Shown here in pieces: positions 1 through 8,775 of a DNA stretch of 55,722 nt. A program made the position numbers and the translations under genes. Numbering within the stretch: the first letter of the stretch is position 1; each line of letters opens with the position of its first letter. The notes below the pieces were generated by a model, which was not told where the DNA came from, searched no databases, and worked only from the letters and a program-made list of their open reading frames with translations. The DNA is from Agrococcus beijingensis (GTDB lineage: Bacteria; Actinomycetota; Actinomycetes; Actinomycetales; Microbacteriaceae): positions 1,219,758-1,275,479 of the forward strand of contig NZ_CP132360.1 in assembly GCF_030758955.1 (NCBI RefSeq), written 5' to 3'.

Positions 1-1706
1 AGGGCGGCGAGGTGCTCGGGCGAGGCGAGGGCTGCCTGCGCGGAGCGGGTGGTGCCGCCGCTCACGCGCACGACGCACCGGCCGCGGGCGTCGAGCGGGA
101 TCGACGCGGCCTCGGGGCTGCCGGTGACCGCGACCGCGTCGGGCTCGTCGGTGACGCGCAGCGAGATGCGGATGCCGCAGTTGGCCAGCAGCGCATCGCG
201 CACCGCCTCGGCGGGCCGCTGGGTGCAGAGCACCAGGTGCACGCCGAGCGACCTGCCACGTGCGGCGAGGTCGACGAACAGCCGGTGCAGGTCGGGCAGC
301 TCCTGCAGCATCGCGGCGAACTCGTCGACCACGATGACCAGCCTGGCGAGGCCATCGGCCTCCTCGATCGACCGCGCGCCCTGCTCGGCCAGTGCGCGCT
401 CGCGGCGGCGCAGCTCGGCGCGCAGGCTCTCGATCGCGCGGCGCGCGCCGGCCTCGTCGAGGTCGGTCATGACGCCCACGACGTGCGCGAGCCCGGTGAG
501 CGCCGCGAAGGAGGCGCCGCCCTTGAAGTCGACGAGCAGGAACGTCACCTCGTCGGTGGAGCGCCCGGCGGCCATCGCCGCGACCCACCCGATGAGCAGC
601 TCGCTCTTGCCCGAGCCGGTCGTGCCGCCGACCACCGCGTGCGGCCCGTCGCGCACGAGGTCGAGCTCGATCGGCTCCTCGCCGGCCAGGAAGACCGCCG
701 CGAGCCCACCCCGCCCGGCGGGCAGCGCGGCGAGGTCGACGTGCGACGGCAGCGCGCCGGCACGGGTGATCCCCGCGTGCTGCGCGGCGCGGGCGAGCGT
801 CTCGATCGCCGCGAGCGCCTCCGGCTCGCTGAGGGCGGCCGGCGCGCACGAGCGCCCCGCGACGCTCGCCCGATCGAGCGCGGCGCGCACGACCACGCGG
901 CACTCGCGCGGCAGCGCGGCGGGCTCGACGGCGACCGCGATCGTCGCCTCGACGCCGTCGCCGACGATGCGCACCGCGCTGCCCGGCTCGCGGTGCAGCG
1001 GATGCGGCAGCTCCCGCAGCCAGTCCCAGGCCGGCCCGTCGGGCGCGATCACCTCGGCGCCATCGGGCGCCACCGCATCCATCGCCTGCACCACCGCGGC
1101 CCGGGCGAGCGCGAGCGCGATCGGCAGCGGCCCGACGAAGCCGAGGCCGTCGCGGGCGTCGACGACCACCGGCCCCTCGAGCACGGCGGCGAAGGAGCGC
1201 AGCCGCTCGGCCTCGTCGGCGGCGCCCAGCCGCCGCACCGCCGGGTCGGTCGCGGGCACCGCGCCGTCGACCGAGATGCCGGAGGGCAGCGAGCCCGTGC
1301 CCAGCATCACCGGCACGGGGGCGCCCGCCTCACGGCGCCAGCGATGCGGGTCGTGGGGCGGGCTGGCGGCGACCCCGCGGGGGCCAGGGTGCGCCTGCCG
1401 CAGCTGCGCGCGGCGCTCGTCGAGCGCGCGATCGACGCGCGTCGCCACCTCGGCGATCTCCACCCTCCAGCGCTCGGCCTCGCGACGCTGCCGCCGACGC
1501 CGCACGCGGCGGCCGTCGCCGAGGCTCGCAAGCGCGATCACCGGCCCCAGCAGCGCGAACACCAGCACGGTCGGGGTCTGCAGCAGCAGGAACATCGCAC
1601 CGGCGCCCAGCACCGGGGCGAGGCTCGCGAGCAGCGGGAACGACGCGGGCTCGGGCTCGGCAGGCGGTCGGGGCAGGTCGATGCGGATCTGCGTGCGAGT
1701 CTCCAT
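1..1706 (-). CDS. FtsK/SpoIIIE-type DNA translocase-like ATPase (3' end beyond window)
   Basis: The frame reads leftwards from ATG at 1706 and is still open at base 1, so only about 568 N-terminal residues are visible. Two hydrophobic segments lie near residues 20-60, followed by an arginine-rich stretch and a long linker. An FtsK/SpoIIIE ATPase domain follows, with Walker A GGTTGSGKSE near residue 360 and Walker B VIVVDEF downstream. After these come the CTQRP and SLRVTDEPD motifs typical of this family. Two N-terminal helices and the family match suggest a membrane-anchored pump of the kind that moves DNA or, in type VII secretion (EccC), protein. No ESX genes are visible here, so the substrate is open. 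It lies 124 bp downstream of a truncated transglutaminase-like gene on the same strand, separated from it by a repeat/hairpin. Confidence 0.85.
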   Translation of the reverse strand, partial: METRTQIRIDLPRPPAEPEPASFPLLASLAPVLGAGAMFLLLQTPTVLVFALLGPVIALASLGDGRRVRRRRQRREAERWRVEIAEVATRVDRALDERRAQLRQAHPGPRGVAASPPHDPHRWRREAGAPVPVMLGTGSLPSGISVDGAVPATDPAVRRLGAADEAERLRSFAAVLEGPVVVDARDGLGFVGPLPIALALARAAVVQAMDAVAPDGAEVIAPDGPAWDWLRELPHPLHREPGSAVRIVGDGVEATIAVAVEPAALPRECRVVVRAALDRASVAGRSCAPAALSEPEALAAIETLARAAQHAGITRAGALPSHVDLAALPAGRGGLAAVFLAGEEPIELDLVRDGPHAVVGGTTGSGKSELLIGWVAAMAAGRSTDEVTFLLVDFKGGASFAALTGLAHVVGVMTDLDEAGARRAIESLRAELRRRERALAEQGARSIEEADGLARLVIVVDEFAAMLQELPDLHRLFVDLAARGRSLGVHLVLCTQRPAEAVRDALLANCGIRISLRVTDEPDAVAVTGSPEAASIPLDARGRCVVRVSGGTTRSAQAALASPEHLAA

Positions 1707-1767
1707 GCGGGCAGGATGCGCGACCCAGCCCGGTCGCGCCGGCGCTGGCGCGACGGCTGTGGAGAGC

Positions 1768-1829
1768 GGCGAGCCCGGCTCCGCGCGCGGCGAGCCCGGC
1801 TCCGCGCGCCAGCTCCGGCGCCGGGCTCG
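1768..1829 (-). terminator. Hairpin built on a 21-bp tandem duplication
   Basis: A 21-bp unit is present twice, head to tail, at 1768-1788 and 1789-1809. Each copy contains CGAGCCCGGC (1770-1779 and 1791-1800), and either can pair with GCCGGGCTCG at 1820-1829. In the minus direction this lies immediately after the stop codon at 1831, so it may end transcription of the upstream gene. There is no clear U tract. The duplicated arm means two alternative stems can form. Confidence 0.5.
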
Positions 1830-1830
1830 G

Positions 1831-3400
1831 CTACCGCCGCGCGAACGAGGCCGGGTTGAGCCTCGCGAGCAGCGCCCGCAGGCGTCCCTCGCCCTCGTCG
1901 CGCTCGGCGAGCACGCGGTCGCTGAGCGCCCATGCGGTCGCGATGTCGATCTCGGTCGGCTCCGCGGGCGCGAACACCGCGCGATCGACGCGGTGGGCCA
2001 GGTCGCGCATCGGCGCCTGATCGCCCGCCTGCTCGACGCGGGTGCCGCCCTCGAGCAGCGTCGTGCCGCGGTCGCGCAGGCCGTCGACGACCTCCGCCCA
2101 CGCGCCCTCCGCCTGATCGCGCGGCGCCTCGGCCTGTCGGCGCCGCCGCCGGCGCACGACCTTCGCGACCACCAGCGCGACCGGCAGCGCGGCGACCAGC
2201 CCGAGCAGCCCCACGACCGCCGAGAGCGCGCCGAGCAGCTGCAGCAGCCGCGAGCCGTCGTCGTCCGCCTCCTGCGGTGCGCTGGGCGCCGCGGGCTCGA
2301 AGCCCTGCTCCTGCCCACCGGGCGCAGGGGCGGGCGCCTGCAGGGCGGGCGGCTCCTCGACCACCGTCGGCGCGCCCTGCTCCTGCTCGGGCACCGGTCG
2401 CTCCTCGGGCACCACGTCGATGCCCACCCAGCCGGCCGTCGTGCGCACCTCCAGCCACGCATCCGCATCGGCGCCCACGACCGCGGTCGGCTGCCCCGTC
2501 GCGATCGTGTCGGGCGTGAAGCCCACGGCGACGCGCGAGTCGAAGCCGAGCTGACGGGCGAGCAGCATCGCGGCGGTGGCGTACTGCTCGGCGTCGCCGA
2601 TCATCGGCTCGCTGAAGAGCTCCTCGAGCCGCTCGAGCGAGTGCCCGGGCCGCGACGCCGCCTCCTCGTCGAGCACCCCGTGGCTGACGTAGCCGTCGGC
2701 GCGCAGCCCGGCGAGCAGCGCCGAGAGCCGCTCGCCGGGGGTGGCGGCGTCGCCCGTCCAGGCGGCGAGGGCGGCGAGCATCGCGTCGGGCAGCTCGCGC
2801 GTGTCCTGCACCGGGTCGGCCGGCGCGAGCGCCTCGACCGCCTCGGCCGGCACGACCGGCACACCGGGCTCGACCCGCAGCTGGTAGCCGTCGCCGGCGC
2901 CGAGGCCGGCGAGCACCAGCATGATGCCGAGCTCGCTGTCGCGGTGCAGGTCGGCCGCGAGCTCGGCAGAGCGGTCGCCCACGAACCGCACCGCCGACGG
3001 CACGCCCACGCTCGGCAGCCACGGCGAGCGCAGCTCGCCCACGGTGATGCCGATCAGCCGCCCCTGCCCAGCCTCGGCGCTCGCGACCCGCTCGAAGGCG
3101 GCCCGGTCGATGCTCAGCACCTCGCCGTCGTAGCGGTCGAGGGCGGCGATGCGGATGCGGTCCCCCGGCTCGAGGCCGGTGGCCGTCAGCTGGCGGGCGG
3201 TGCGGCTCTCGGGCGCCCAGTAGCTGCGGTACGCGGCCATCGGCGAGGCGCCGCTGAGCGCCAGCGAGGCGGGCGTGCCGTCGCGCAGCACGACGCGGTC
3301 CGGGAGCGGCGCCGCCGCTCCCGCAGCACCGGCGGCGATCGCGGCGACCGCGGCGACCGCGACGCCGGCGCGTCGCGCGCCTCGCGGGCCGCGCGCTCCT
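1831..3400 (-). pseudogene. 5'-truncated transglutaminase-fold membrane protein (TgpA-like)
   Basis: The frame encodes the C-terminal half of a TgpA-type protein. It begins with the end of a hydrophobic helix (AGVAVAAVAAIAAG, about 3335-3385), then an extracytoplasmic region (AAYRSYW, RIRIAALDRYDG), a transglutaminase fold, a proline-rich linker, a membrane helix and a basic cytoplasmic tail ending at TAG 1831-1833. The usual block of five or six N-terminal helices is missing. Upstream of about 3400 the DNA encodes SbcC in another frame. The first usable in-frame start is GTG at 3291, which would give a protein without a proper membrane anchor. The fold appears catalytically dead: GDAEQY replaces the Cys motif and DADAW replaces the His motif. 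Such proteins often neighbour MoxR and DUF58 genes, which are absent here. Confidence 0.7.
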
Positions 3401-4238
3401 GCGCGGCCGCAGCCGAGGCCGCGGCGACCGCGCGCGCGACGTGCCGCTCGATCGCCGACTCGATCGCGGCCAGCGCCGCCTCGTCGACCTCGCCGTCGAC
3501 CTCGCCGTCCTCCGCGAGCTCGATCGTGCCCTCGGCCGACGCCTCGCCGCCCTCGTGCTCGCCGTCGCGCAGCGACCGCGCGGCATCGGCGGCGCGGGCG
3601 CCCCGCTCGTCGCGCACGCGCTCCAGCGACTCCCGCTCGGCGGCGACCGCCTTCGCGTCGGCCAGCAGCAGCTCGCGCAGCCGCCGCATGCTGCCGGTGC
3701 CGAACAGCCGCTCGAGCAGCGCCTTGCGCTCCTCGCTCGTGGCGGCGAGGAACTCCGCGAAGCCGCCCTGGGCGAGCAGGATCACCTTCAGGAACTCGTC
3801 CTTGCGCAGCCCCAGCAGGCTGCCCACCTCGGTGCCGACCTCGGCGACGCTGCTCGAGAGCAGCCGCCAGCCGTCGCCGCTGCGCTCCTCGAGCGTCGCC
3901 GAGGCACGCTCGCGCGTGAGGCCGGTGCCGCGCTGCTTCGGTCGGTCGTACTCCGGCGAGCGCCGCACCCGCAGCACGCGGTCGCCGACGGCCAGCTCGA
4001 GCTCGACCCAGGTCAGGTCGGTCGGCCCCGCCAGGTCGCTGCGCACGTGCGGCGCCCCGTCGTAGCGGGGCGCGCTGCCGTACAGCGCGTAGGTGATGGC
4101 GTCGAGGATCGTCGACTTGCCGGCGCCCGTGGGCCCTGCGATCAGGTAGAGCCCGTCGGCCTCGAACGAGGCGAAGTCGATCTCGAAGCGCTCCCGGTAG
4201 GGCCCGAACCCGGCGAGCTCGAGCCGCAGCAGCCTCAC
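3186..4238 (-). pseudogene. sbcC: 3'-truncated sbcC (SMC-like nuclease subunit, N-terminal fragment)
   Basis: SbcC is the ATPase partner of the SbcD nuclease in processing hairpins and double-strand-break ends. The GTG start at 4238 overlaps the sbcD stop (GTGA). The first 280 or so residues are typical: RLLRLELAGFGPYRE, Walker A GPTGAGKSTILDAITYALYG near residue 35, FLKVILLAQGGFAEFL, then the start of the first coiled coil (AAAQERAAREARDA). The sequence then changes near 3400 to DNA that in another frame encodes the transglutaminase-like protein, and the sbcC frame runs through about 70 unrelated Arg/Ser-rich residues to a stop at 3186. Normal SbcC is around 1000 residues. The zinc hook, second coiled coil and Walker B/signature half are all missing, so this fragment cannot form a complete ATP site. 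Confidence 0.8.
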
Positions 4239-5389
4239 TGCGCCGCCTCGGCCGCCGCGGCGCGCGCCAGCCCGTCGCGCACGAGCGCAGCCTCGGCCTC
4301 GCTCGCGCCGACGCCGGCGCGCACGTGGCGCAGGAAGTCGTCGACCACCTCGGCATCGCTGCGCCGGGCGAGCCGGGCCCGCAGCTCGATCGCCGGCGCG
4401 TCGTCGCCGCCCAGCCATTGCACCTCAGCCGCGTGCGGCCACCGGCGCTGCAGCCGCCGCATCGCGTCGAGCGGCCGCAGCCGGTCGGTCAGCCTCGCCC
4501 GCAGCCATGCGCCCTCGGTGCCGGCGAGCGATGCGTCGTCGAGCAGCGCGTCGAGCTCGCCCTCGATCGTGACGAGCGGCCTCGGCACGGGCAGGTCGAC
4601 CCACGCGACATCGGCCAGCCCCGCCGCGTCGAGGTCGACGAGCCAGCCGCCGCGCAGCGGCGAGCGCTCCTTGAACGAGTAGTGCAGCGGGGCGCCCGAG
4701 TAGCGCACCGAGCGCGAGAGCTCCTGCCGGGAGTGCAGGTGGCCGAGCGCGACGTAGTCGACCCCGTCGAAGCGCGACAGCGGCACGACGTCGAGCCCGC
4801 CGGCGGTGATGTCGCGCGGGGCGTCGTCGGCGGGCTCGGCGACGCCCGCCGCGAAGCAGTGCGCGAGCACCACCGAGCGCGCCGGAGCGTGCGCGAGCGA
4901 CGCGCGCACCGCATCCATCGCCCAGCCCATCGCGTCGGCCTGGCTCGCGATGCCCGCCTCGGGCAGCGACGAGCGCAGCGACACCGGCTCGAGGTAGGGC
5001 ACGGCGAACACGTGCACCGGGCCGTGCTCGTCGGCCAGCTCGATGCGCCACGAGTCGGGCTCGAGCGCCCTGGTGCTCAGGTGCAGGCCGCCGGCGCGGG
5101 CGAAGCCGGCGTTCGCCCCCAACCGCGCCGCCGAGTCGTGGTTGCCGCTCGACAGCACGATCTCGGCGCCCGCGGAGCGGATCTCCTGCAGCGCCCGCGT
5201 CAGCGCCTCGACGTGCCGACCGGAGGGCATCGCGGCGTCGTAGACGTCGCCCGCGACGAGCACGGCATCGACCGCGTGCTCGCGCACGATCCGCGCGATC
5301 GCGCCCAGCGCATCCGCCAGCGCGTCGAGCGTGTCGGCGCCGTGGAACGTGCGCCCGACATGCCAGTCGGAGGTGTGGAGCAGCCGCAT
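4235..5389 (-). CDS. sbcD: Exonuclease SbcD (Mre11-like metallophosphoesterase)
   Basis: 384 residues, full length for the family. SbcD is the nuclease subunit of SbcCD, acting on hairpins and DNA ends. Metallophosphoesterase motifs are present in order: SDWHVG at residues 7-12, GDVYD at 47-51, GNHD at 82-85 and GHLH near residue 215. The C-terminal capping region continues to the stop at 4235. A TAGCGT hexamer at 5401-5396 on the minus strand lies 6 nt before the ATG, so the gene is probably leaderless. The gene is intact, but its partner sbcC immediately downstream is truncated, leaving SbcD without its ATPase. Confidence 0.93.
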   Translation of the reverse strand: MRLLHTSDWHVGRTFHGADTLDALADALGAIARIVREHAVDAVLVAGDVYDAAMPSGRHVEALTRALQEIRSAGAEIVLSSGNHDSAARLGANAGFARAGGLHLSTRALEPDSWRIELADEHGPVHVFAVPYLEPVSLRSSLPEAGIASQADAMGWAMDAVRASLAHAPARSVVLAHCFAAGVAEPADDAPRDITAGGLDVVPLSRFDGVDYVALGHLHSRQELSRSVRYSGAPLHYSFKERSPLRGGWLVDLDAAGLADVAWVDLPVPRPLVTIEGELDALLDDASLAGTEGAWLRARLTDRLRPLDAMRRLQRRWPHAAEVQWLGGDDAPAIELRARLARRSDAEVVDDFLRHVRAGVGASEAEAALVRDGLARAAAAEAAQ

Positions 5390-5395
5390 GGCTCC

Positions 5396-5447
5396 ACGCT
5401 ACGGGCGGCCACCCACGCACGGCGGAGGCGTGCCGCGCCGGTAGGGT
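5396..5447. promoter_or_regulatory. Divergent sbcD / mrp operon promoter region
   Basis: On the minus strand TAGCGT (5401-5396) ends 6 nt before the sbcD ATG. On the plus strand TAGGGT (5442-5447) would start an mRNA near 5454, giving a leader of about 35 nt before the mrpA GTG at 5489. The -35 regions are not recognisable. Confidence 0.5.
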
Positions 5448-5488
5448 GGAAGCAGCCCCTGACCATGCCTCGAGAGGGACTGCACCGC

Positions 5489-8335
5489 GTGCTGCTCACT
5501 GTGACGACCCTCGCCGTCCTCGGCGTCGTCGCCAGCGCGCTCAGCAGCCGCATGGGGCGGTTCGTCTTCCTGCTGCCGGCGGCGGCGAGCCTCGGTGCGG
5601 CCGTCTGGTTCGGGGCGCAGGGGCCGCTCGTGCAGGCCGGCACGGTGCTGCAGGAGCGCGTCGAGTGGATGCCCGCGCTCGGCATCGCGTTCGACCTGCG
5701 GCTGGGCGCGCTCCAGTGGCTGCTGGCGATGGTCGTGCTCGGCATCGGCGGGCTGATCTTCGTCTACTGCGCGTGGTACTTCGAGTCGCGCAGGCTGGCC
5801 TCGCGCACCGTCGGCCTGCTCACCGGCTTCGCCGCGTCGATGCTGCTGCTCGTGCTCGCCGACGACCTCATCGTGCTGATGGTCGGCTGGGAGCTCACGA
5901 CCGTCTTCAGCTACCTGCTCGTCGGCCTGAACCACCGCTCGGCGAGCAACCGCCGGGCGGCCCAGACGGCGCTCATCGTCACCACGGTCGGCGGCCTGAC
6001 CATGCTCGTCGGCATCATGCTGCTCGAGTCGCAGACCGGCACCTTCTCGCTCGCCGCGACGCTCGCCGACCCGCCCGAGGGCGTCATGGCCGGCTGGGCC
6101 GCCGCCTGCATGGTCGTGGGCGCGCTGTCGAAGTCGGCGATCGTGCCGTTCCAGTTCTGGCTGCCGGGCGCGATGGCGGCGCCCACGCCGGTGTCGGCCT
6201 TCCTGCACGCCGCCGCCATGGTCAAGGCCGGCGTCTTCCTCATCGCCGCGCTCAGCCCGGCGTTCGCCGAGCTGCCCTGGTGGCGCTGGGCGCTCGTCGG
6301 CCTCGGCATCGCGACGATGCTGCTCGGCGCGGTGCGGGCGCTGCGCCAGCTCGACATCAAGGTGCTGCTCGCGCACGGCACCGTCAGCCAGCTCGGCCTG
6401 CTGATCACCGTCATCGGCATGGGCACGCAGGCGTCGATGCAGGCGGGCCTCGCGCTGCTCGCGGCGCACGCGACCTTCAAGGCGGCGCTGTTCATGGTGG
6501 TCGGCGCCGTCGACCGCTCCACCGGCACCCGCGATCTGCGCGAGCTCGGCGGACTGGTGAGGCGGATGCCGCTGGCCGCCTTCTCGGCCATCGTCGCGGC
6601 CGCGTCGATGGCCGGCATCCCACCGACGCTCGGCTTCCTCGCCAAGGAGGCGGCGCTCGCCGCCGCGGTGGACGACGCGGCCGGGCCGCTCGGCGCGCTC
6701 AGCTGGGTCGCCTTCGCCGGCATCGCGATCGGCGCCGCGCTCACCGTCGCCTACTCGCTGCGCTTCGTGGTCGGCATCTTCTTCGGGCCGCTGACGGTGC
6801 AGCTCAAGCGGCGCTCGCGGATGCTCGTGGCGGCGCCGGTGCTGCTCGGCGTCGCGTCGATCGTGCTGGGCTTCGCGGGCGACAGCATCTCCGCGCTGCT
6901 CCAGCCGCACGTGGCGATCATGGAGGCGGGGGAGGAGGCGCCGGACCTGGCGCTCTGGCACGGCATCACCCTCCCGCTCATCGCCTCGATCCTCGCGTGG
7001 CTCGCGGGCACCGCGATCCACCTGGCCATGGGCGGGCGGCGGCGCGCGCCCCACGGCGAGGATCCGTTCGAGCGCGGCTACCACGCGAGCATGCGCGGTC
7101 TCGACCGCCTCGCTGTCGAGGTGACCTCGCGCATCCAGACCGGTTCGCTGCCGCTCCACGTGACCACCATCCTGCTCGCGGTCGTGTCGGGGCCCGGCAC
7201 GGCACTGCTGCTCTCGAGCGCGCTGTCGGCCGACGTGCGCCTGTTCGACTCGTGGGGTCAGCTGGGCGCGGCCGTGCTGATCTCGGTCGCGGCGGTGCTG
7301 GTCACCACCACCCGCGGCCGGCTGAAGGCCTTCATGCTCGTGTCGGTCGTCGGTTACGGGGTGGCGCTGCTGTTCCTGCTGCACGGCGCCCCCGACCTGG
7401 CGCTCACGCAGGTGCTCGCCGAGACCGTCTTCCTGGTGATCCTCGTGCTCGTGCTGCGGCGCCTGCCGAAGTACTTCACCGACCGGCCGCTGCGAGCCGC
7501 CCGCTGGCTGCGCATGCTGCTGGGCACCGCGGTCGGCACGTTCGCGGCGGTCGCCTCGCTCGCGGCGCTCCAGGCCCGCACCGCCGAGCCCATCTCGAAC
7601 GGCTTCTACGAATGGGCGTTCCAGTTCGGGCACGGCGAGAACATCGTCAACGTCACGCTCGTCGACATCCGCGCCTGGGACACGCTCGGCGAGGTGTCGG
7701 TGCTGCTCGCCGCAGCCACCGGCGTCGCGAGCCTCATCTTCGTGCGCCGCCCGGTCGCCGGCAGCGGCGTGCTCGCGCCGCGCGACGGCCAGCCGACCCG
7801 CCGCACGTGGCTGCGCGGGGCGTTCACCGACGAGGCGATGGCATCGCCGGTGCTCGAGATGATGACCCGGCTGCTCTTCCCGATCATGATGCTGGTGTCG
7901 GTCTACCTGCTCGCGGTGGGCCACAACGAGCCCGGCGGCGGCTTCGCCGGCGGCCTGGTCGCGGGCGTGGCGCTCGCGGTGCGCTACCTCGCCGGCGGCC
8001 GCGACGAGCTGCTCGACGCGATGCCGTTCGACGCCGGCAAGCTGCTCGGCGGCGGCATGGCGGTGGTCGTGCTCAGCGTCATCTGGCCCGTGCTCATCGG
8101 CGGCCGCATCGGCGAGTCGTACTCCATCGAGTGGACGGTGCCGCTGCTGGGCGACCAGAAGCTCGTCACCACGCTCTTCTTCGACATCGGCGTCTGGCTC
8201 ATCGTCATCGGCGCCATGCTCGACTTCGTCCGATCCCTGGGAGCCGGCATCGACCTCCACGGCGAGCAGAACGTCGCCCCCCGCCCGCAGTGGCGCTCCG
8301 ACCGCTCGCTGCCGGGCAAGGAGGTGCGGCGATGA
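5489..8335 (+). CDS. mrpA: Mrp Na+/H+ antiporter subunit A (MrpA with fused MrpB domain)
   Basis: About 948 residues with many membrane helices. The N-terminal two thirds are a complex-I-like proton channel (NuoL type): GWELTTVFSYLLVGL, a QFWLPGAMAAPTPVSAFLHAAAMVKAG block, and HATFKAALFMVVGAVD. A middle helix bundle follows, then an MnhB domain with GHNEPGGGFAGGLVAG, so MrpB is fused to the C terminus as is common in actinobacteria. The complex exchanges Na+ (or other cations) for protons at the membrane. GTG 5489 is preferred because GAGAGGGA lies 9-10 nt upstream; an in-frame ATG at 5465 lacks a ribosome binding site. It overlaps mrpC by ATGA. Confidence 0.93.
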   Translation: MLLTVTTLAVLGVVASALSSRMGRFVFLLPAAASLGAAVWFGAQGPLVQAGTVLQERVEWMPALGIAFDLRLGALQWLLAMVVLGIGGLIFVYCAWYFESRRLASRTVGLLTGFAASMLLLVLADDLIVLMVGWELTTVFSYLLVGLNHRSASNRRAAQTALIVTTVGGLTMLVGIMLLESQTGTFSLAATLADPPEGVMAGWAAACMVVGALSKSAIVPFQFWLPGAMAAPTPVSAFLHAAAMVKAGVFLIAALSPAFAELPWWRWALVGLGIATMLLGAVRALRQLDIKVLLAHGTVSQLGLLITVIGMGTQASMQAGLALLAAHATFKAALFMVVGAVDRSTGTRDLRELGGLVRRMPLAAFSAIVAAASMAGIPPTLGFLAKEAALAAAVDDAAGPLGALSWVAFAGIAIGAALTVAYSLRFVVGIFFGPLTVQLKRRSRMLVAAPVLLGVASIVLGFAGDSISALLQPHVAIMEAGEEAPDLALWHGITLPLIASILAWLAGTAIHLAMGGRRRAPHGEDPFERGYHASMRGLDRLAVEVTSRIQTGSLPLHVTTILLAVVSGPGTALLLSSALSADVRLFDSWGQLGAAVLISVAAVLVTTTRGRLKAFMLVSVVGYGVALLFLLHGAPDLALTQVLAETVFLVILVLVLRRLPKYFTDRPLRAARWLRMLLGTAVGTFAAVASLAALQARTAEPISNGFYEWAFQFGHGENIVNVTLVDIRAWDTLGEVSVLLAAATGVASLIFVRRPVAGSGVLAPRDGQPTRRTWLRGAFTDEAMASPVLEMMTRLLFPIMMLVSVYLLAVGHNEPGGGFAGGLVAGVALAVRYLAGGRDELLDAMPFDAGKLLGGGMAVVVLSVIWPVLIGGRIGESYSIEWTVPLLGDQKLVTTLFFDIGVWLIVIGAMLDFVRSLGAGIDLHGEQNVAPRPQWRSDRSLPGKEVRR

Positions 8336-8775
8336 CCCCCACGCTCATCCTGGCCATCGCCGGCGGCGTGCTGATCGCGACCGGCGTCTACCTGCTGCTC
8401 GAGCGCAGCCTCATGCGCATCCTGGCGGGGGTCATGCTCGCCGGCAACGGCGTGAACCTGCTGTTCATGGTCGCGAGCGGCCCGGCGGGCCTCGCGCCCA
8501 TCGTCGGCAACCCCGAGAGCGAGATCAGCGACCCGCTGCCGCAGGCGATGGTGATCACGGCCATCGTCATCTCGCTCGCGACCGGCGCGTTCCTGCTCGC
8601 GATGTCCTACCGGTCCTTCCAGCTCGAAGGCCATGACGAGGTCGCCGACGACGTCGAGGACGCCATCGTGCGCCGTCGCGCCGAGGCCGACCTCTCGAGC
8701 GAGGCCTACGTCGAGCTCACTCCGGAGGTCCAGCCCGACACCGAGTCCGGCGGCCGGTCGGAGGAGCAGCGCTGA
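8332..8775 (+). CDS. mrpC: Mrp antiporter subunit C
   Basis: 147 residues, NuoK-like, with three membrane helices in the first 100 residues (ILAIAGGVLIATGVYLLLER, MRILAGVMLAGNGVNLL, AMVITAIVISLATGAFLLAM). DPLPQAMVITAIVI is diagnostic for MnhC/MrpC. A hydrophilic, acidic tail of about 45 residues extends past the usual MrpC length. ATG 8332 overlaps the mrpA stop (ATGA), and the stop overlaps the mrpD start (TGATG), so translation is coupled. Confidence 0.95.
   Translation: MTPTLILAIAGGVLIATGVYLLLERSLMRILAGVMLAGNGVNLLFMVASGPAGLAPIVGNPESEISDPLPQAMVITAIVISLATGAFLLAMSYRSFQLEGHDEVADDVEDAIVRRRAEADLSSEAYVELTPEVQPDTESGGRSEEQR

Noticed and set aside
12..4065. Long plus-strand open frames opposite the FtsK-like, transglutaminase-like and sbcC genes
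   Set aside because: They are antisense shadows in very GC-rich DNA: Arg/Ala/Pro-rich with no domain, while the minus strand has clear motifs.
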